Positions 10,374 to 19,794 of a stretch of DNA of 64,000 bases are shown one piece after another. The notes below the pieces were generated by a model. That model did not search any database, was not told where the DNA came from, and was given only the letters and a program-made list of their open reading frames with translations. Within the stretch, counting starts at the first letter, position 1. The number at the start of each line of letters is the position of its first letter. The stretch spans positions 124,001-188,000 of the forward strand of contig NZ_LBCQ02000013.1 in assembly GCF_001014615.2 (NCBI RefSeq), in the 5' to 3' direction. This stretch comes from Aquamicrobium sp. LC103 (GTDB lineage: Bacteria > Pseudomonadota > Alphaproteobacteria > Rhizobiales > Rhizobiaceae). Position numbers and translations under genes: made by a program.

Positions 10374-11711
10374 ATGGACGACACAACGCCTGCACTGAGC
10401 ACCGAACAGACAGCGCTGCTGGATTCCAGGATCGATGCCCTGGCGGTCGAGGCGATCGAGCTTCTCCGGCGTCTGGTGAAGACCAACAGCGTGAACCCAC
10501 TGTTTCCTGGCATCCAGCGTGAAGACGTGGTGGGCGGCGAGACCGCCTGTGGCGCGCTTCTGGCAGATCACATGGGCCGGTTCGGCTTCGTAACCGAGAC
10601 GGTGGCGCCCGATCCACAGCGCGCGAACACGATCATGCGCAAGGCGGGTGCGGGTGGCGGCCGGTCGCTATTCATCAACGGCCATGTCGACACTGTCGCG
10701 CCGTTCCGTCCGGCAGAATGGATCGGTGGTGGTCCGTGGTCCGGTACGATCCGCGACGGCAATCTTTACGGACTCGGCTCGACCGACATGAAATCGGGAC
10801 TTGTCGCTGCAGCGCTCGCAGCGTCTGCGATCGAGGCGGCGGGACTGCGCCTCAAGGGCGAATTGCAAATCCACGCTGTCGTCGGCGAAGAGACCATGAG
10901 CCATGAACTCGGCACCACCGCCGTGCTTGAGGCCGGCTTTGGCGGTGATGCGGCGATCGTGGTGGAACCCACCTCTCAACCGCGCCCGCTTTCGGTTACC
11001 GCCGTGTCGGCCGGCAATTTCAACCTCCAGATCGACGTCAAGGGATACGGCACGCATTCGGGTAATCGCGGCCCGTCTATCCGCGCGGGCGGGGAAGGCA
11101 ACGCAGCCGGCGTCAACGCTGTCGAAAAGGCGATCCTCGTCGTCCAGGCGCTGCAGCAGCTCGAACAGGAATGGGGTATCAGCAAGTCGCATCCCGCCTT
11201 CCCGGCCGGTATCTTTTCCATGGCACCGGGTGTCTTCCACGGTGATGCCGGCGTTCCGAGCGTCGGCTACCTGGCCGAAGCCGCCACGATCGGCTACCTC
11301 GTCTGGTATCCGCCGAACGAGAAGCCGGAAGATATCCGGGCCGAGATCGAGCGGCACGTGCATCATGCAGCCCAGCTCGACAGCTGGCTTCGGCACAATC
11401 CGCCCGTGTTCCGCTGGGAAAGCCACTGGCCGGTGTTCGATACGCCGGTGGGCCACCCGCTTGTACGCTCGCTCGTCGCCGACCGCGCGGCGGTGCTCGG
11501 ACCGTTGCCGGCGGGCGTGGCGCAGACCCATTCGTTCAATGCGGTCTGCGACGCATCCTTCATCGCCGCCAAGGGCGTTCCCGTCGCCACGATGGGACCG
11601 GGCGACCTTCGCTGCGCCCATGCGGTCAACGAGTTCGTGCGGATTTCCGAAGTGACGGACTGCGCGCGCATCCTTGCGAGAACCATGGTGAGGTGGTGCG
11701 GTGTCGCCTGA
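10374..11711 (+). CDS. M20 family metallopeptidase/deacylase (ArgE/DapE-like)
   Basis: 445-residue zinc-dependent amidohydrolase of the M20 family, which cleaves dipeptides or removes acyl groups from amino acids. The zinc-site signatures are present: NGHVDTV (His), GLGSTDMKSG (bridging Asp), AVVGEETMSHELGTT (catalytic and ligand Glu) and VVEPTS; the GYGTHSGNRG segment belongs to the dimerisation domain. AAGGGGAG 8-15 bases before the ATG at 10374 decides the start. It is the first gene of a + strand operon controlled from the site C promoter. In a glycated-compound cluster it might free the amino acid from a glycated dipeptide or an N-acyl derivative; this is inference. Confidence 0.88.
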   Translation: MDDTTPALSTEQTALLDSRIDALAVEAIELLRRLVKTNSVNPLFPGIQREDVVGGETACGALLADHMGRFGFVTETVAPDPQRANTIMRKAGAGGGRSLFINGHVDTVAPFRPAEWIGGGPWSGTIRDGNLYGLGSTDMKSGLVAAALAASAIEAAGLRLKGELQIHAVVGEETMSHELGTTAVLEAGFGGDAAIVVEPTSQPRPLSVTAVSAGNFNLQIDVKGYGTHSGNRGPSIRAGGEGNAAGVNAVEKAILVVQALQQLEQEWGISKSHPAFPAGIFSMAPGVFHGDAGVPSVGYLAEAATIGYLVWYPPNEKPEDIRAEIERHVHHAAQLDSWLRHNPPVFRWESHWPVFDTPVGHPLVRSLVADRAAVLGPLPAGVAQTHSFNAVCDASFIAAKGVPVATMGPGDLRCAHAVNEFVRISEVTDCARILARTMVRWCGVA

Positions 11712-11809
11712 AACCGTCAATTTCAACCGGCGAGGACGCGACCTCGACTTCGGCAATCCTGCACGTGGCGTGGCCACGTGCGCAAAAAACCAGCCAGGGG
11801 AGTAACTGC

Positions 11810-12574
11810 ATGGCATCTCCGATCCTTCAGGCCCGCGACATTCACAAGAGCTACGGCTACATACGCTCGCTACAGGACGCCAGCCTCGAGGTATTTCCCG
11901 GAGAAGTCGTCGCACTTATCGGAGATAACGGTGCCGGCAAGTCGACCCTGACGAAGGCATTGTCGGGCGTCATCCGCATCGACAAGGGAGAAATCCTCGT
12001 CGACGGCAAGCCCGTCACCTTTGCGACACCGCAGGATGCGCGCGAACACGGTATAGAAACGGTCTATCAGGATCTCGCACTGGCGGTCGATCTGAATCCC
12101 GCCGAGAATGTCTATCTCGGCCGTGAAATCCCCCGGCCCGGTTTCCTCGGCAAACTCGGCTTCATGGATCGCAAGGCGATGCAGCGCGAAACGGAGCGCC
12201 GTTTCAGGGATCTCGGCGTCAACCTGAAGGATATGCGCAGCGCGGTGGCCAACCTGTCGGGCGGCCAGCGCCAGGGCGTTGCGGTCGCCCGCGCGCTGAT
12301 CTGGGCCAAACGCGTCGTCTTCATGGACGAACCGACCGCGGCACTCGGTGTCGCCCAGACGCGCAATGTCCTCAACCTCATCAGGCGGGTACGGGATCAA
12401 GGCGTCTCCGTGGTGCTGATCAGCCATTCGATGCCCGATGTCCTGGCGGTGTCCGACCGCATCGTCGTCCTGCGCCACGGCTCGACGGTGGCGCGATTCC
12501 AAAAAGGCGATGCCAAATCCGACGACCTGGTCGCAGCGATGACCGGATCCCTGCAGATGGAAGGAGCTGCCTGA
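11810..12574 (+). CDS. Sugar-type ABC transporter ATP-binding protein (single domain)
   Basis: 254-residue ATPase of the carbohydrate uptake 2 (ribose/fructose) class. It carries one ATPase domain only, like FrcA, whereas RbsA has two. Walker A is GDNGAGKST, the signature LSGGQRQGVA, Walker B VVFMDEPTAAL and the switch His in LISHS. The start at 11810 has GGGGAGT upstream; a longer frame overlaps the peptidase gene. It overlaps the permease start by one base (ATGA). It energises import of the ligand of the binding protein at 13712. Confidence 0.92.
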   Translation: MASPILQARDIHKSYGYIRSLQDASLEVFPGEVVALIGDNGAGKSTLTKALSGVIRIDKGEILVDGKPVTFATPQDAREHGIETVYQDLALAVDLNPAENVYLGREIPRPGFLGKLGFMDRKAMQRETERRFRDLGVNLKDMRSAVANLSGGQRQGVAVARALIWAKRVVFMDEPTAALGVAQTRNVLNLIRRVRDQGVSVVLISHSMPDVLAVSDRIVVLRHGSTVARFQKGDAKSDDLVAAMTGSLQMEGAA

Positions 12575-13608
12575 TGAGCACGATCGAAAGCAGCAAAGAC
12601 AACGCAGAGGTCAACGACCCGGCCGCACGTCCGCAGCCCTCGCTGCTGCGCCGCTTGCTGGTGGACCGCCCGGAAATGATGATCATTCTCGCATTGGTGA
12701 TCATCGCCGGCTTCTTCGTTGCGGTGCGTCCTGACGCGTTCTTGAGCGGCATCAACATCCGCAACATGTCGATCGAGGCGGGGATGATGATGTTCCTCGC
12801 CGTCGGCATGACCTACGTCATCATTACCGCAGGCATCGACCTTTCCGTCGGCTCGCTTCTGGTGCTGTCGGGCGTGTGCGCGGTGCTGGTGATGCGCATG
12901 ATCGGCATCGACCATCCGGCCGCGCCCTGGGTCGGGCTACTCGTCGCGCTCGGATGCGGAACCTTGTGGGGGCTGCTCAACGGCTTCTTCGTCGCGGTCA
13001 CAAGGCTGTCGCCGCTCATCGTCACGCTAGCCAGCATGGGTATCGCGCTCGGCATCGCGCGGCTGCTTTCGGGCGGCGTTGATATCACCGGTGTGCCACG
13101 CTCCGTGGTCAACACCATCGGCATCGGCCGGGTCATGGGCATTCCGGTGATTTTTTTGATTGCGACCGCTTTCGCGGTCTTGGCGGGCGTCATTCTGCAT
13201 CGCACCCGCTTCGGGCTGCACACATTCGCCATCGGCTCGAATCCGCAGGCGGCTGAACGCGCCGGCATCAAGGTGCGCCGCCATCTCGTGATGGTCTACG
13301 CGATCTCCGGCTTCTGCGCGGGCCTTGCCGGCTACATAACCCTGTCGCGTTTCGCGTCGACCACCATCGCCGGTCATTCGATGGACAATCTGCGCGCAAT
13401 CACCGCCGTGGTTCTGGGTGGTGCGAGCCTGTTTGGCGGTGTCGGCACGATGTTCGGGACGTCGGTGGGCGTTCTCATTCCGGTGGTACTGGCTTCGGGG
13501 CTGGTGATCGTCGGGCTCCCGAGCTTTTGGCAGGAGGTTGCCGTCGGCATCGTGCTTCTCGCCGCGGTTCTCGTCGACCAATGGCGACGTAGCAGCCGCA
13601 GTCGATGA
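12574..13608 (+). CDS. Sugar-type ABC transporter permease (RbsC/FrcC family)
   Basis: 344-residue integral membrane protein of the branched-chain/ribose permease superfamily. Many hydrophobic segments are visible. Family signatures are GMTYVIITAGIDLSVGSLL near the second helix, AIGSNPQAAERAGIKV in the cytoplasmic coupling loop and VVLGGASLFGGVGT late in the protein. Translation is coupled to the ATPase by an ATGA overlap. The binding protein follows after about 100 bases, an order that differs from the usual binding-protein-first layout. Confidence 0.92.
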   Translation: MSTIESSKDNAEVNDPAARPQPSLLRRLLVDRPEMMIILALVIIAGFFVAVRPDAFLSGINIRNMSIEAGMMMFLAVGMTYVIITAGIDLSVGSLLVLSGVCAVLVMRMIGIDHPAAPWVGLLVALGCGTLWGLLNGFFVAVTRLSPLIVTLASMGIALGIARLLSGGVDITGVPRSVVNTIGIGRVMGIPVIFLIATAFAVLAGVILHRTRFGLHTFAIGSNPQAAERAGIKVRRHLVMVYAISGFCAGLAGYITLSRFASTTIAGHSMDNLRAITAVVLGGASLFGGVGTMFGTSVGVLIPVVLASGLVIVGLPSFWQEVAVGIVLLAAVLVDQWRRSSRSR

Positions 13609-13711
13609 CCGCTCCTCGATCGCGAGCACCGGCCTGCCTTTGACAGCGACAAGAATACATAGAGGCGGGAAGCAACCTGCCCGCGAACCTTAAATCCAGA
13701 TGGAGACGAAC

Positions 13712-14665
13712 ATGAAACTTGCTCGATTGGGAATGGCGGTTGCCGCGATGGCGGTGCTGGTGGGACAGTCGCATGCGCAGGAGGAGCGTCCCAAGGTGGA
13801 ACTCGTCCTGGGAATTCAGATCGGCTTCCATGAAGCCATCGCCTGCGGTGCGCGTGCCGCTGCCGAAGAGTTCGGCGCTGACGTTACGGTTCAGGCGGCA
13901 AAGAACTACGGCCCTGCCGATCAAGTGCCGTTGCTGAACTCGGTGCTGGCGCGCAGCCCCGATTTCATCATCCTCGATCCAACCAACCGCACCTCGCTGG
14001 TGGCGCCGTTGATGGATGTCGCCTCGCAGGGCGTAAAGGTCATCGCGGTGGACACCACGCTTGACGACACGTCGATGCTGACTGCTCGCATCGGCACCGA
14101 CAATGTCGAGGTGGGCCGCCAACTCGCGCGTGCACTCGCCGAGCAGGTGGGTCCCGAAGGCGGCAAGGTCGTCATGGTCGGGTCCAGCCCGGGCATCTCT
14201 ACCGTCGACCAACGCATACAGGGCTTCGAAGAGGAAATCGCCACCATCGAGAACATCGAGTTCATCGGCACCCAATATGCCGGCAACGAAGTCTCGCAGG
14301 CGCAGAACATGTTCTCCTCGCTGCTGTCGGCAAATCCCGATCTCGTCGGTGTCGCCTCTCCGTCGGAAAACCCGTCGATGGGGGTGGCGGGCGCGATCCG
14401 CAATGCCGGTGTGAGCGATACGGTGTCGGCTGCCGGCGTTGATGCGAGCGAAGCGCAGATCGAGCTGTTGCGCGAGGGCATCCTCGACGCCCTCGTGATC
14501 CAGCAGCCTTACGAGATGGGCTATCAGGCCGTCGAGGCGGCGGTGAAGGTCGCCAATGGCGAGGAGGTTGCCGCGGAGTCGGGCACCGGCGCGATCATCG
14601 GCACGCAGACCAACATCGATGATCCGGAGGTCTCCAAGTACCTCTACAAGGGCAGTTGCATCTGA
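13712..14665 (+). CDS. Sugar-type ABC transporter periplasmic binding protein (RbsB-like)
   Basis: 317-residue periplasmic binding protein of the type 1, ribose-binding family. A signal peptide is clear: MKLARLG, a hydrophobic run and HAQ before EERPK. The mature protein shows the PBP1 pattern: QIGFHEAIACGARAAAEEFGADV, SPDFIILDPTNRTSLV, VKVIAVDTTLDDT and GAIIGTQTNIDDPE near the end. The ATG at 13712 follows GGAG; a second ATG 12 bases upstream lacks a ribosome site. It probably binds the substrate of the frl kinase/deglycase pathway, with frl-type enzymes acting after import. Confidence 0.9.
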   Translation: MKLARLGMAVAAMAVLVGQSHAQEERPKVELVLGIQIGFHEAIACGARAAAEEFGADVTVQAAKNYGPADQVPLLNSVLARSPDFIILDPTNRTSLVAPLMDVASQGVKVIAVDTTLDDTSMLTARIGTDNVEVGRQLARALAEQVGPEGGKVVMVGSSPGISTVDQRIQGFEEEIATIENIEFIGTQYAGNEVSQAQNMFSSLLSANPDLVGVASPSENPSMGVAGAIRNAGVSDTVSAAGVDASEAQIELLREGILDALVIQQPYEMGYQAVEAAVKVANGEEVAAESGTGAIIGTQTNIDDPEVSKYLYKGSCI

Positions 14666-14726
14666 CCGCCGGCACCGCGTCCGGGGTGCAACTCGCGCCC
14701 CGCGACGCTACTTCAAACATGGGACC

Positions 14727-16802
14727 ATGCGACTGAAAATGAGCACTGTGCTTGGAATTGATATCGGCGGCACCTTCACCGACCTGATCCTGATGCGCGA
14801 CGACGGCGCTGTGGTGGAGAAGGTTCCGAGCACGCCCTCCAACCCGGCGCAGGCGATCGTCGATGGGCTGCGGGTACTGAAGGAACGGCACGGCGTAGAT
14901 CTGGCAACGCTGGACCTCTTCTGCCACGGTTCGACAGTGGCGACCAACGCGCTTCTCGAAAGCAAGCTGCCGGCGACCGCGCTGGTCGTGACCAGGGGCT
15001 TTCGCGACGTGCTGGAAATCGGCTCGATGATGCGGCCGTCGCTGTTCGATCTCAAGGCGCAGAAGCCGCGGCCGATCGTGCCGCGCGAATTCGTCTTCGA
15101 GGTTGAGGAGCGCATCGGTCGGACGGGCGAGATCGACATTGCGCTGACGCAGGCAGCCATCGACGGCGTGATCGAGACCTTGCGCGCGGCGTCCGTGCGC
15201 TCGGTGGCGATCTGCCTTCTGTTCAGTTTCCGCAACGACGTGCACGAGCGCGCGCTGGCGCAGGCGATCCGCGTTGCGTTGCCGGACGTGTCGGTGACGG
15301 TCAGTACCGACGTCGCCCCGGAGATCAACGAATATCCGCGCGCATCGACCACGGCGATCAGTGCCGCGCTCGAACCGCTGGTGGCGCGCTATATCGACGA
15401 GATGAGGTGCGGCGTCGTCTCGGAAGGGCTGATGGCGCCGGTCTATGTCATGCAGAGCTCGGGCGGGGTGATGACGGCGGAGGAAACCGCCGTCAACGCG
15501 CATCGCATGATCCTGTCGGGGCCCGCGGCGGGCGTTCTGGCCGCGCAACGGCTCGCCGAATCGACGCCCTATGCCGACATGATAACCTTCGACATGGGCG
15601 GCACCTCGACCGACATCTGCCTGATCAAGGACGCTCGCGCCGATCTGGAGCGTGAATCCATGTTCGAGGGCAGGCCGCTGCGCGTGCCGCAATTCGCCAT
15701 CCACACCATCGGAGCGGGCGGCGGTTCCATCGCGCGCGTCGATGCCGCCGGCATGTTGAAGGTCGGCCCGGAAAGCTCAGGCGCGATGCCCGGCCCTGTC
15801 TGTTACGGACGCGGCGGCACGCAGCCGACCGTCACGGACGCACATGCCGTGCTGGGTCGCATAGATCCCGGCAATTTCCTCGGCGGCGAGATGAAGCTGG
15901 ACGTCGAAGCGGCCCGCCGCGCCATCGAGGAGCGGATCGCAAAGCCGCTGGGGCTGAGCGTCGAAGAGGCCGCGCAAGGCATTCTCGACATCGCGGACGC
16001 TGCCATGGCGCGTGGCGTACGCGTCGTCAGCGTCAACAAAGGCCACGACCCGCGCGACTTCGCGTTGATGCCCTTCGGCGGTGCGGGTGCCATGCACGCG
16101 CTGACCGTCGGCGCGCTGGTGGAAGTGGGCCGCGTGGTGGTGCCGCAGCGCGCGGGCATCTTCTCGGCGGTCGGGCTAGCCAGCTCCGACGTGAAATACG
16201 ACTTCATTCGCATCGTGGAAAAGCCGCTCGACACAATGCCACCAGAGGAGTTCCAGGCGATCTATGAGCCGCTGGATCGGCAGGCGGTGGAACGTCTCAA
16301 CGACAAGATGCCGGCGGGCGCATCGATCGACCTCGTCCGCACGGCGCAACTTCGCTACATGCGCCAGGACAATAAGGTCGAGATCGAGTTGTCTTCGGGC
16401 GATATCACCGCCGAGGCGCTGGAGAAGCTGGCGACGGAGTTCCACGAGGCGCATAGCTTCCAGTTCGGACACAACGATCCGGAAGGCCGCATCGAACTCG
16501 TTTCGCTGTCGCTGGAAGCGTTTGGCCGCATGGGACATGCCCGCTCCGAAGCGATGGCTGCGCCGCCCGACGCTTTCGTCGCCGCGCCGCGCTCGACGCG
16601 GCGCGTCTATTTCAGGGAAACCGGTTGGGCGGACGTCGGCGTCTATGACCGGCGCGACCTGAAACCGGGAGCGTCACTGACGGGGCCGGCCGTGGTCGAG
16701 GAGCGCGAGGCGACCATCATCGTCACGCCGGACGTTTCGGGCCGCGTCGATGCAGGCGGCAACATCATCCTCGAACGCATGCAGGCCGGGGCAACAGAAT
16801 GA
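14727..16802 (+). CDS. hyuA: Hydantoinase/oxoprolinase family protein, A subunit
   Basis: 691-residue ATP-dependent ring-opening amidohydrolase subunit of the hydantoinase A/oxoprolinase family, which includes N-methylhydantoinase, 5-oxoprolinase and the acetone carboxylase beta subunit. The actin-like phosphate-binding loops are visible: GIDIGGTFTDL at the N-terminus, FDMGGTSTDICL around residue 290 and AIHTIGAGGGSIARVD. The ATG at 14727 has GGGA nearby; an internal ATG 12 bases later is an alternative. It overlaps the B subunit by four bases (ATGA). In this cluster it could open a cyclic imide or lactam formed from a glycated amino acid, such as a pyroglutamate or hydantoin derivative. Confidence 0.88.
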   Translation: MRLKMSTVLGIDIGGTFTDLILMRDDGAVVEKVPSTPSNPAQAIVDGLRVLKERHGVDLATLDLFCHGSTVATNALLESKLPATALVVTRGFRDVLEIGSMMRPSLFDLKAQKPRPIVPREFVFEVEERIGRTGEIDIALTQAAIDGVIETLRAASVRSVAICLLFSFRNDVHERALAQAIRVALPDVSVTVSTDVAPEINEYPRASTTAISAALEPLVARYIDEMRCGVVSEGLMAPVYVMQSSGGVMTAEETAVNAHRMILSGPAAGVLAAQRLAESTPYADMITFDMGGTSTDICLIKDARADLERESMFEGRPLRVPQFAIHTIGAGGGSIARVDAAGMLKVGPESSGAMPGPVCYGRGGTQPTVTDAHAVLGRIDPGNFLGGEMKLDVEAARRAIEERIAKPLGLSVEEAAQGILDIADAAMARGVRVVSVNKGHDPRDFALMPFGGAGAMHALTVGALVEVGRVVVPQRAGIFSAVGLASSDVKYDFIRIVEKPLDTMPPEEFQAIYEPLDRQAVERLNDKMPAGASIDLVRTAQLRYMRQDNKVEIELSSGDITAEALEKLATEFHEAHSFQFGHNDPEGRIELVSLSLEAFGRMGHARSEAMAAPPDAFVAAPRSTRRVYFRETGWADVGVYDRRDLKPGASLTGPAVVEEREATIIVTPDVSGRVDAGGNIILERMQAGATE

Positions 16803-18490
16803 AGCACGATCCGATCACCACAGAAGTCGTGCGCCACGCGCTCGAGACCATCGCCGAAGAGATGGGCACGTCCATGCGGCGCACGGCCATCAGCGTCGTC
16901 ATCAAGGATCTGCGCGACTATTCCTGCGCGGTGTTCGATGCGAAAGGCCGGCTGCTGGCCTGCGCTCTGGATATTCCGGGCCTGATGGCGGCGATGGCGC
17001 CGGCGCTGCAGGCGACGCTGGCGAAATGGGGAGACGACGTCGCGGAAGGCGACGTGTTCATCACCAACCATCCCTATATGGGCTGCGCGCATACGTCCGA
17101 TATCAACGTCTTCGTTCCCGTCTTCGGCGACGATGGCAAGCTCGTCGGCTTCACCGGCGCGATAGCGCACCATGCCGACTGGGGCGGACGCGTGCCGGGC
17201 ACGGCGGCCTATGACAGCCGCTCGCTCTATCAGGAAGGCGTGGTTCTGGCGGCGCTGAAGCTCTACGAGGGCGGCAAGCCGGTTCAGGCCATCTTCGACA
17301 TTATCCGCGAGAATGTTCGCCATCCCGACCAGAACATGGGCGACCTGCGTGCGCAACTGGCCTCGGCGCGTGCGGGACGCGACCGTTTCGCCCGGCTCGG
17401 CAAGTCCTACGGCGCGGAAAATCTTCGCGCGATCCTCGCTGGCCTCATCGACTACACGGCCCGGCGCGTGCGCGCCGAGCTGGCCAGCCTGCCGGACGGC
17501 ACCTGGAGCGCGGAAGGCGCCATCGACGATAACGGCATCACGCCCGGCGCGCGGGTGCGCTACGTCGTCGACGTGACGCTGAAGGGGGAGGCGATCACCT
17601 TCGATTTTTCGCGCGGCGACAGGCAGATGCCGGGTGGCATGAACATTCCGTGGGCGTCTCTGCGCTCGGCGGTTCAATATGCGCTGACCTGCATCCTCCC
17701 CGACGACATCCCGGTCAACGAGGGCGTCATGGACGCGGTGGAGATCCTCGCGCCGGTGGGCGGGGCGGTGAACCCGGCGCATCCCGCCGCAGTCGGTGAC
17801 AGGCACATCGCCTGCGAGCGGCTGTGCGACGTGCTGGTGAATGCCATGGGCAAGATTTCGCCGGAACGGACATCGGCCGGCTGGTGCGTGGGCTTTCCTG
17901 TGTTCATCTGCGAAAGCGTCTCTCCCAAGACGGGCGACAGCGCCGTGCTGCTGGGCATCATCGCCGGAGGCGCGGGTGCGGCGAACGACCGTGATGGCGC
18001 CAGCGGCATCGACGTGCATCTGTCCAACTGCGCCATCATCCCGGCGGAGAGCATCGAGAGCAACTACACGCTGCGCATCGACCGCTACGAGCTGATTCGC
18101 GACAGCGGTGGCGCGGGCGAGTTCCGCGGCGGGCTCGGCATCCGCGCCGATTACCGCAACATCTCCGGCAAGGCGATGGACGTGCAGACCGAGGTCGAGC
18201 AGAGCGCGGCCGACTCGCCGCCATGGCCGCTGCCGGGCGGACAGCCGGGCACCAACTGTTCGGTCTGGATGCTGGCCGACGGCAAGGAGGAGGCCCTGCC
18301 TTCCAAGGGATATTTCTCGATTCCACCCGGCGGCGTCGTGTCGATGCGCGGCGGCGGCGGCGGCGGCGCGGGCGATCCGCGCACGCGGCCGGTGGAACAT
18401 GTGTTGGCGGACGTGAAGGCGGACCTCGTCAGCGCCGAGGCGGCCAGAAGCATCTACGGCGTCGATCCGGCAACCGGAACGAGGGTCTGA
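16799..18490 (+). CDS. hyuB: Hydantoinase/oxoprolinase family protein, B subunit
   Basis: 563-residue partner of the A subunit; together they hydrolyse a cyclic amide at the cost of ATP. Family signatures are at the N-terminus (DPITTEVVRHALETIAEEMG; SVVIKDLRDYSCAVFD), in the middle (ITNHPYMGCAHTSDI) and at the C-terminus (a poly-glycine run in MRGGGGGGAGDPRTRP). Start and A-subunit stop overlap as ATGA. The length is typical. The substrate is unknown. Confidence 0.88.
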   Translation: MKHDPITTEVVRHALETIAEEMGTSMRRTAISVVIKDLRDYSCAVFDAKGRLLACALDIPGLMAAMAPALQATLAKWGDDVAEGDVFITNHPYMGCAHTSDINVFVPVFGDDGKLVGFTGAIAHHADWGGRVPGTAAYDSRSLYQEGVVLAALKLYEGGKPVQAIFDIIRENVRHPDQNMGDLRAQLASARAGRDRFARLGKSYGAENLRAILAGLIDYTARRVRAELASLPDGTWSAEGAIDDNGITPGARVRYVVDVTLKGEAITFDFSRGDRQMPGGMNIPWASLRSAVQYALTCILPDDIPVNEGVMDAVEILAPVGGAVNPAHPAAVGDRHIACERLCDVLVNAMGKISPERTSAGWCVGFPVFICESVSPKTGDSAVLLGIIAGGAGAANDRDGASGIDVHLSNCAIIPAESIESNYTLRIDRYELIRDSGGAGEFRGGLGIRADYRNISGKAMDVQTEVEQSAADSPPWPLPGGQPGTNCSVWMLADGKEEALPSKGYFSIPPGGVVSMRGGGGGGAGDPRTRPVEHVLADVKADLVSAEAARSIYGVDPATGTRV

Positions 18491-18495
18491 GAGCG

Positions 18496-19794
18496 ATGGA
18501 ACAGGCGCGCCGGAAGGGTACGGCCTTCGGCACACCCTATTGGAATGAGGGAGTCGACAGGGCGGCGACCACGCCGGTCGCCGAGCTGTCTGCCTCGGCC
18601 GACCTCGTCGTCATCGGTGCGGGATATACCGGCCTCAACGCCGCGCTTGCGGCAGCAAAAGCGGGGCTCGACGTGGTGGTGCTCGACCGCGAACATCCGG
18701 GCACGGGCGCCAGCGGCCGCAATGGCGGCCACGTCTCGACATCGATGAAACCGGGTCTGGCCGAGCTTTCGGCGAAGGTCGGCAAGACGAAAGCCCGCGA
18801 GATCCTTTCGCTCGGCTTTTCGGCCGTCTCCTACCTGAACAGGCTGATTGTCGACGAGGGGATCGACTGCCAGCTCGAAAATTGCGGTCATTTCACCGGT
18901 GCGCACAAGCCGTCCGCGATGGCGGGCCTGAAGGCCTGGGCCGACGAGCAGCAGGCGCTCGGCAATCCTGTCGAGATGGTCGCGAGGGAGGACCAGCGCG
19001 CCTATTGCGGCAGCGACCATTTTCATGGTGGCGTTTTCATGCCGGCCTGGCAGTCGATCCACCCCGGCCGTTATGTGAACGGGCTTGCGGCGCGCGTGAT
19101 CGCCGCGGGGGCGCGGGTCTTTTCCGGGCAGGACGTCGTGGGGCTGACGCAGTCCGCGGCGGGGGTGGAGGTCACGCTCGCCGGCGGCGCGACGATCGGG
19201 GCGAGGACGGTCGTCGTGGCGACGAACGCGCATACCGGGTCGATCACGCCGCGCCTGCGCCGGCAGATCATCCCAATCGCCTCGGTGCAGATCGCGACCG
19301 AACGCCTCGATCCGGAACTGGTGCGGCGGCTGCATCCGCGCCGGGCGATGAGCTACGACAGCCGCCGGCTGGTCACCTATACGCGCCCGTCGCCTGACGG
19401 GACCCGTGTGCTGGTGGGTTCGCGCGTGCGCTTCACCCCCGGCGATCCGGAAGCCTCGCGCGCCCCGATGCATGCGCGGATGGAACGGTTCTTTCCCGAG
19501 CTCGCCGGCATGCGCAGCGACTATCTCTGGGGCGGGCTGGTCGGCTACACCTTCGACCATCTGCCGCATATCGGCACCGACGGCGCGATTCACCACGCCA
19601 TGGGCTACTGCGGCACGGGCGTGGCGATGGCGAGCTATTTCGGCCACCTGCTCGGCCGCCGCGTGGCGGGGGACACGGATACGGTGACGCCGCTCGACGG
19701 CATGCCTTTCGCCTCCGCGCCGTTCTACCGCGGCGAGCCGTGGTTCCTGCCGTTCGCCTTCGCCTGGTACGCGTTCAAGGATCGCTTCGGGTGA
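18496..19794 (+). CDS. DAO-family FAD-dependent oxidoreductase
   Basis: 432-residue flavoprotein amine/amino-acid oxidase or dehydrogenase of the DadA/PuuB-like group. The Rossmann dinucleotide site is VIGAGYTGLNAALAAAKAGL ending in an acidic residue after VVLD. The GASGRNGGHV segment is typical of the PuuB/PuuR-associated oxidases, and GYTFDHLPHIG near residue 350 is the second FAD-contacting region. It starts six bases after the hyuB stop and ends overlapping the cupin gene as GTGA. It probably oxidises the secondary or primary amine released by the preceding steps; direct oxidation of a fructosyl amino acid is also possible, as some fructosamine oxidases belong to this superfamily. Confidence 0.83.
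   Translation: MEQARRKGTAFGTPYWNEGVDRAATTPVAELSASADLVVIGAGYTGLNAALAAAKAGLDVVVLDREHPGTGASGRNGGHVSTSMKPGLAELSAKVGKTKAREILSLGFSAVSYLNRLIVDEGIDCQLENCGHFTGAHKPSAMAGLKAWADEQQALGNPVEMVAREDQRAYCGSDHFHGGVFMPAWQSIHPGRYVNGLAARVIAAGARVFSGQDVVGLTQSAAGVEVTLAGGATIGARTVVVATNAHTGSITPRLRRQIIPIASVQIATERLDPELVRRLHPRRAMSYDSRRLVTYTRPSPDGTRVLVGSRVRFTPGDPEASRAPMHARMERFFPELAGMRSDYLWGGLVGYTFDHLPHIGTDGAIHHAMGYCGTGVAMASYFGHLLGRRVAGDTDTVTPLDGMPFASAPFYRGEPWFLPFAFAWYAFKDRFG

Noticed and set aside
16643-18535. 630-residue open frame antisense to hyuB
   Set aside because: Shadow of the hydantoinase B gene; Arg/Ala/His-rich with no recognisable domain.
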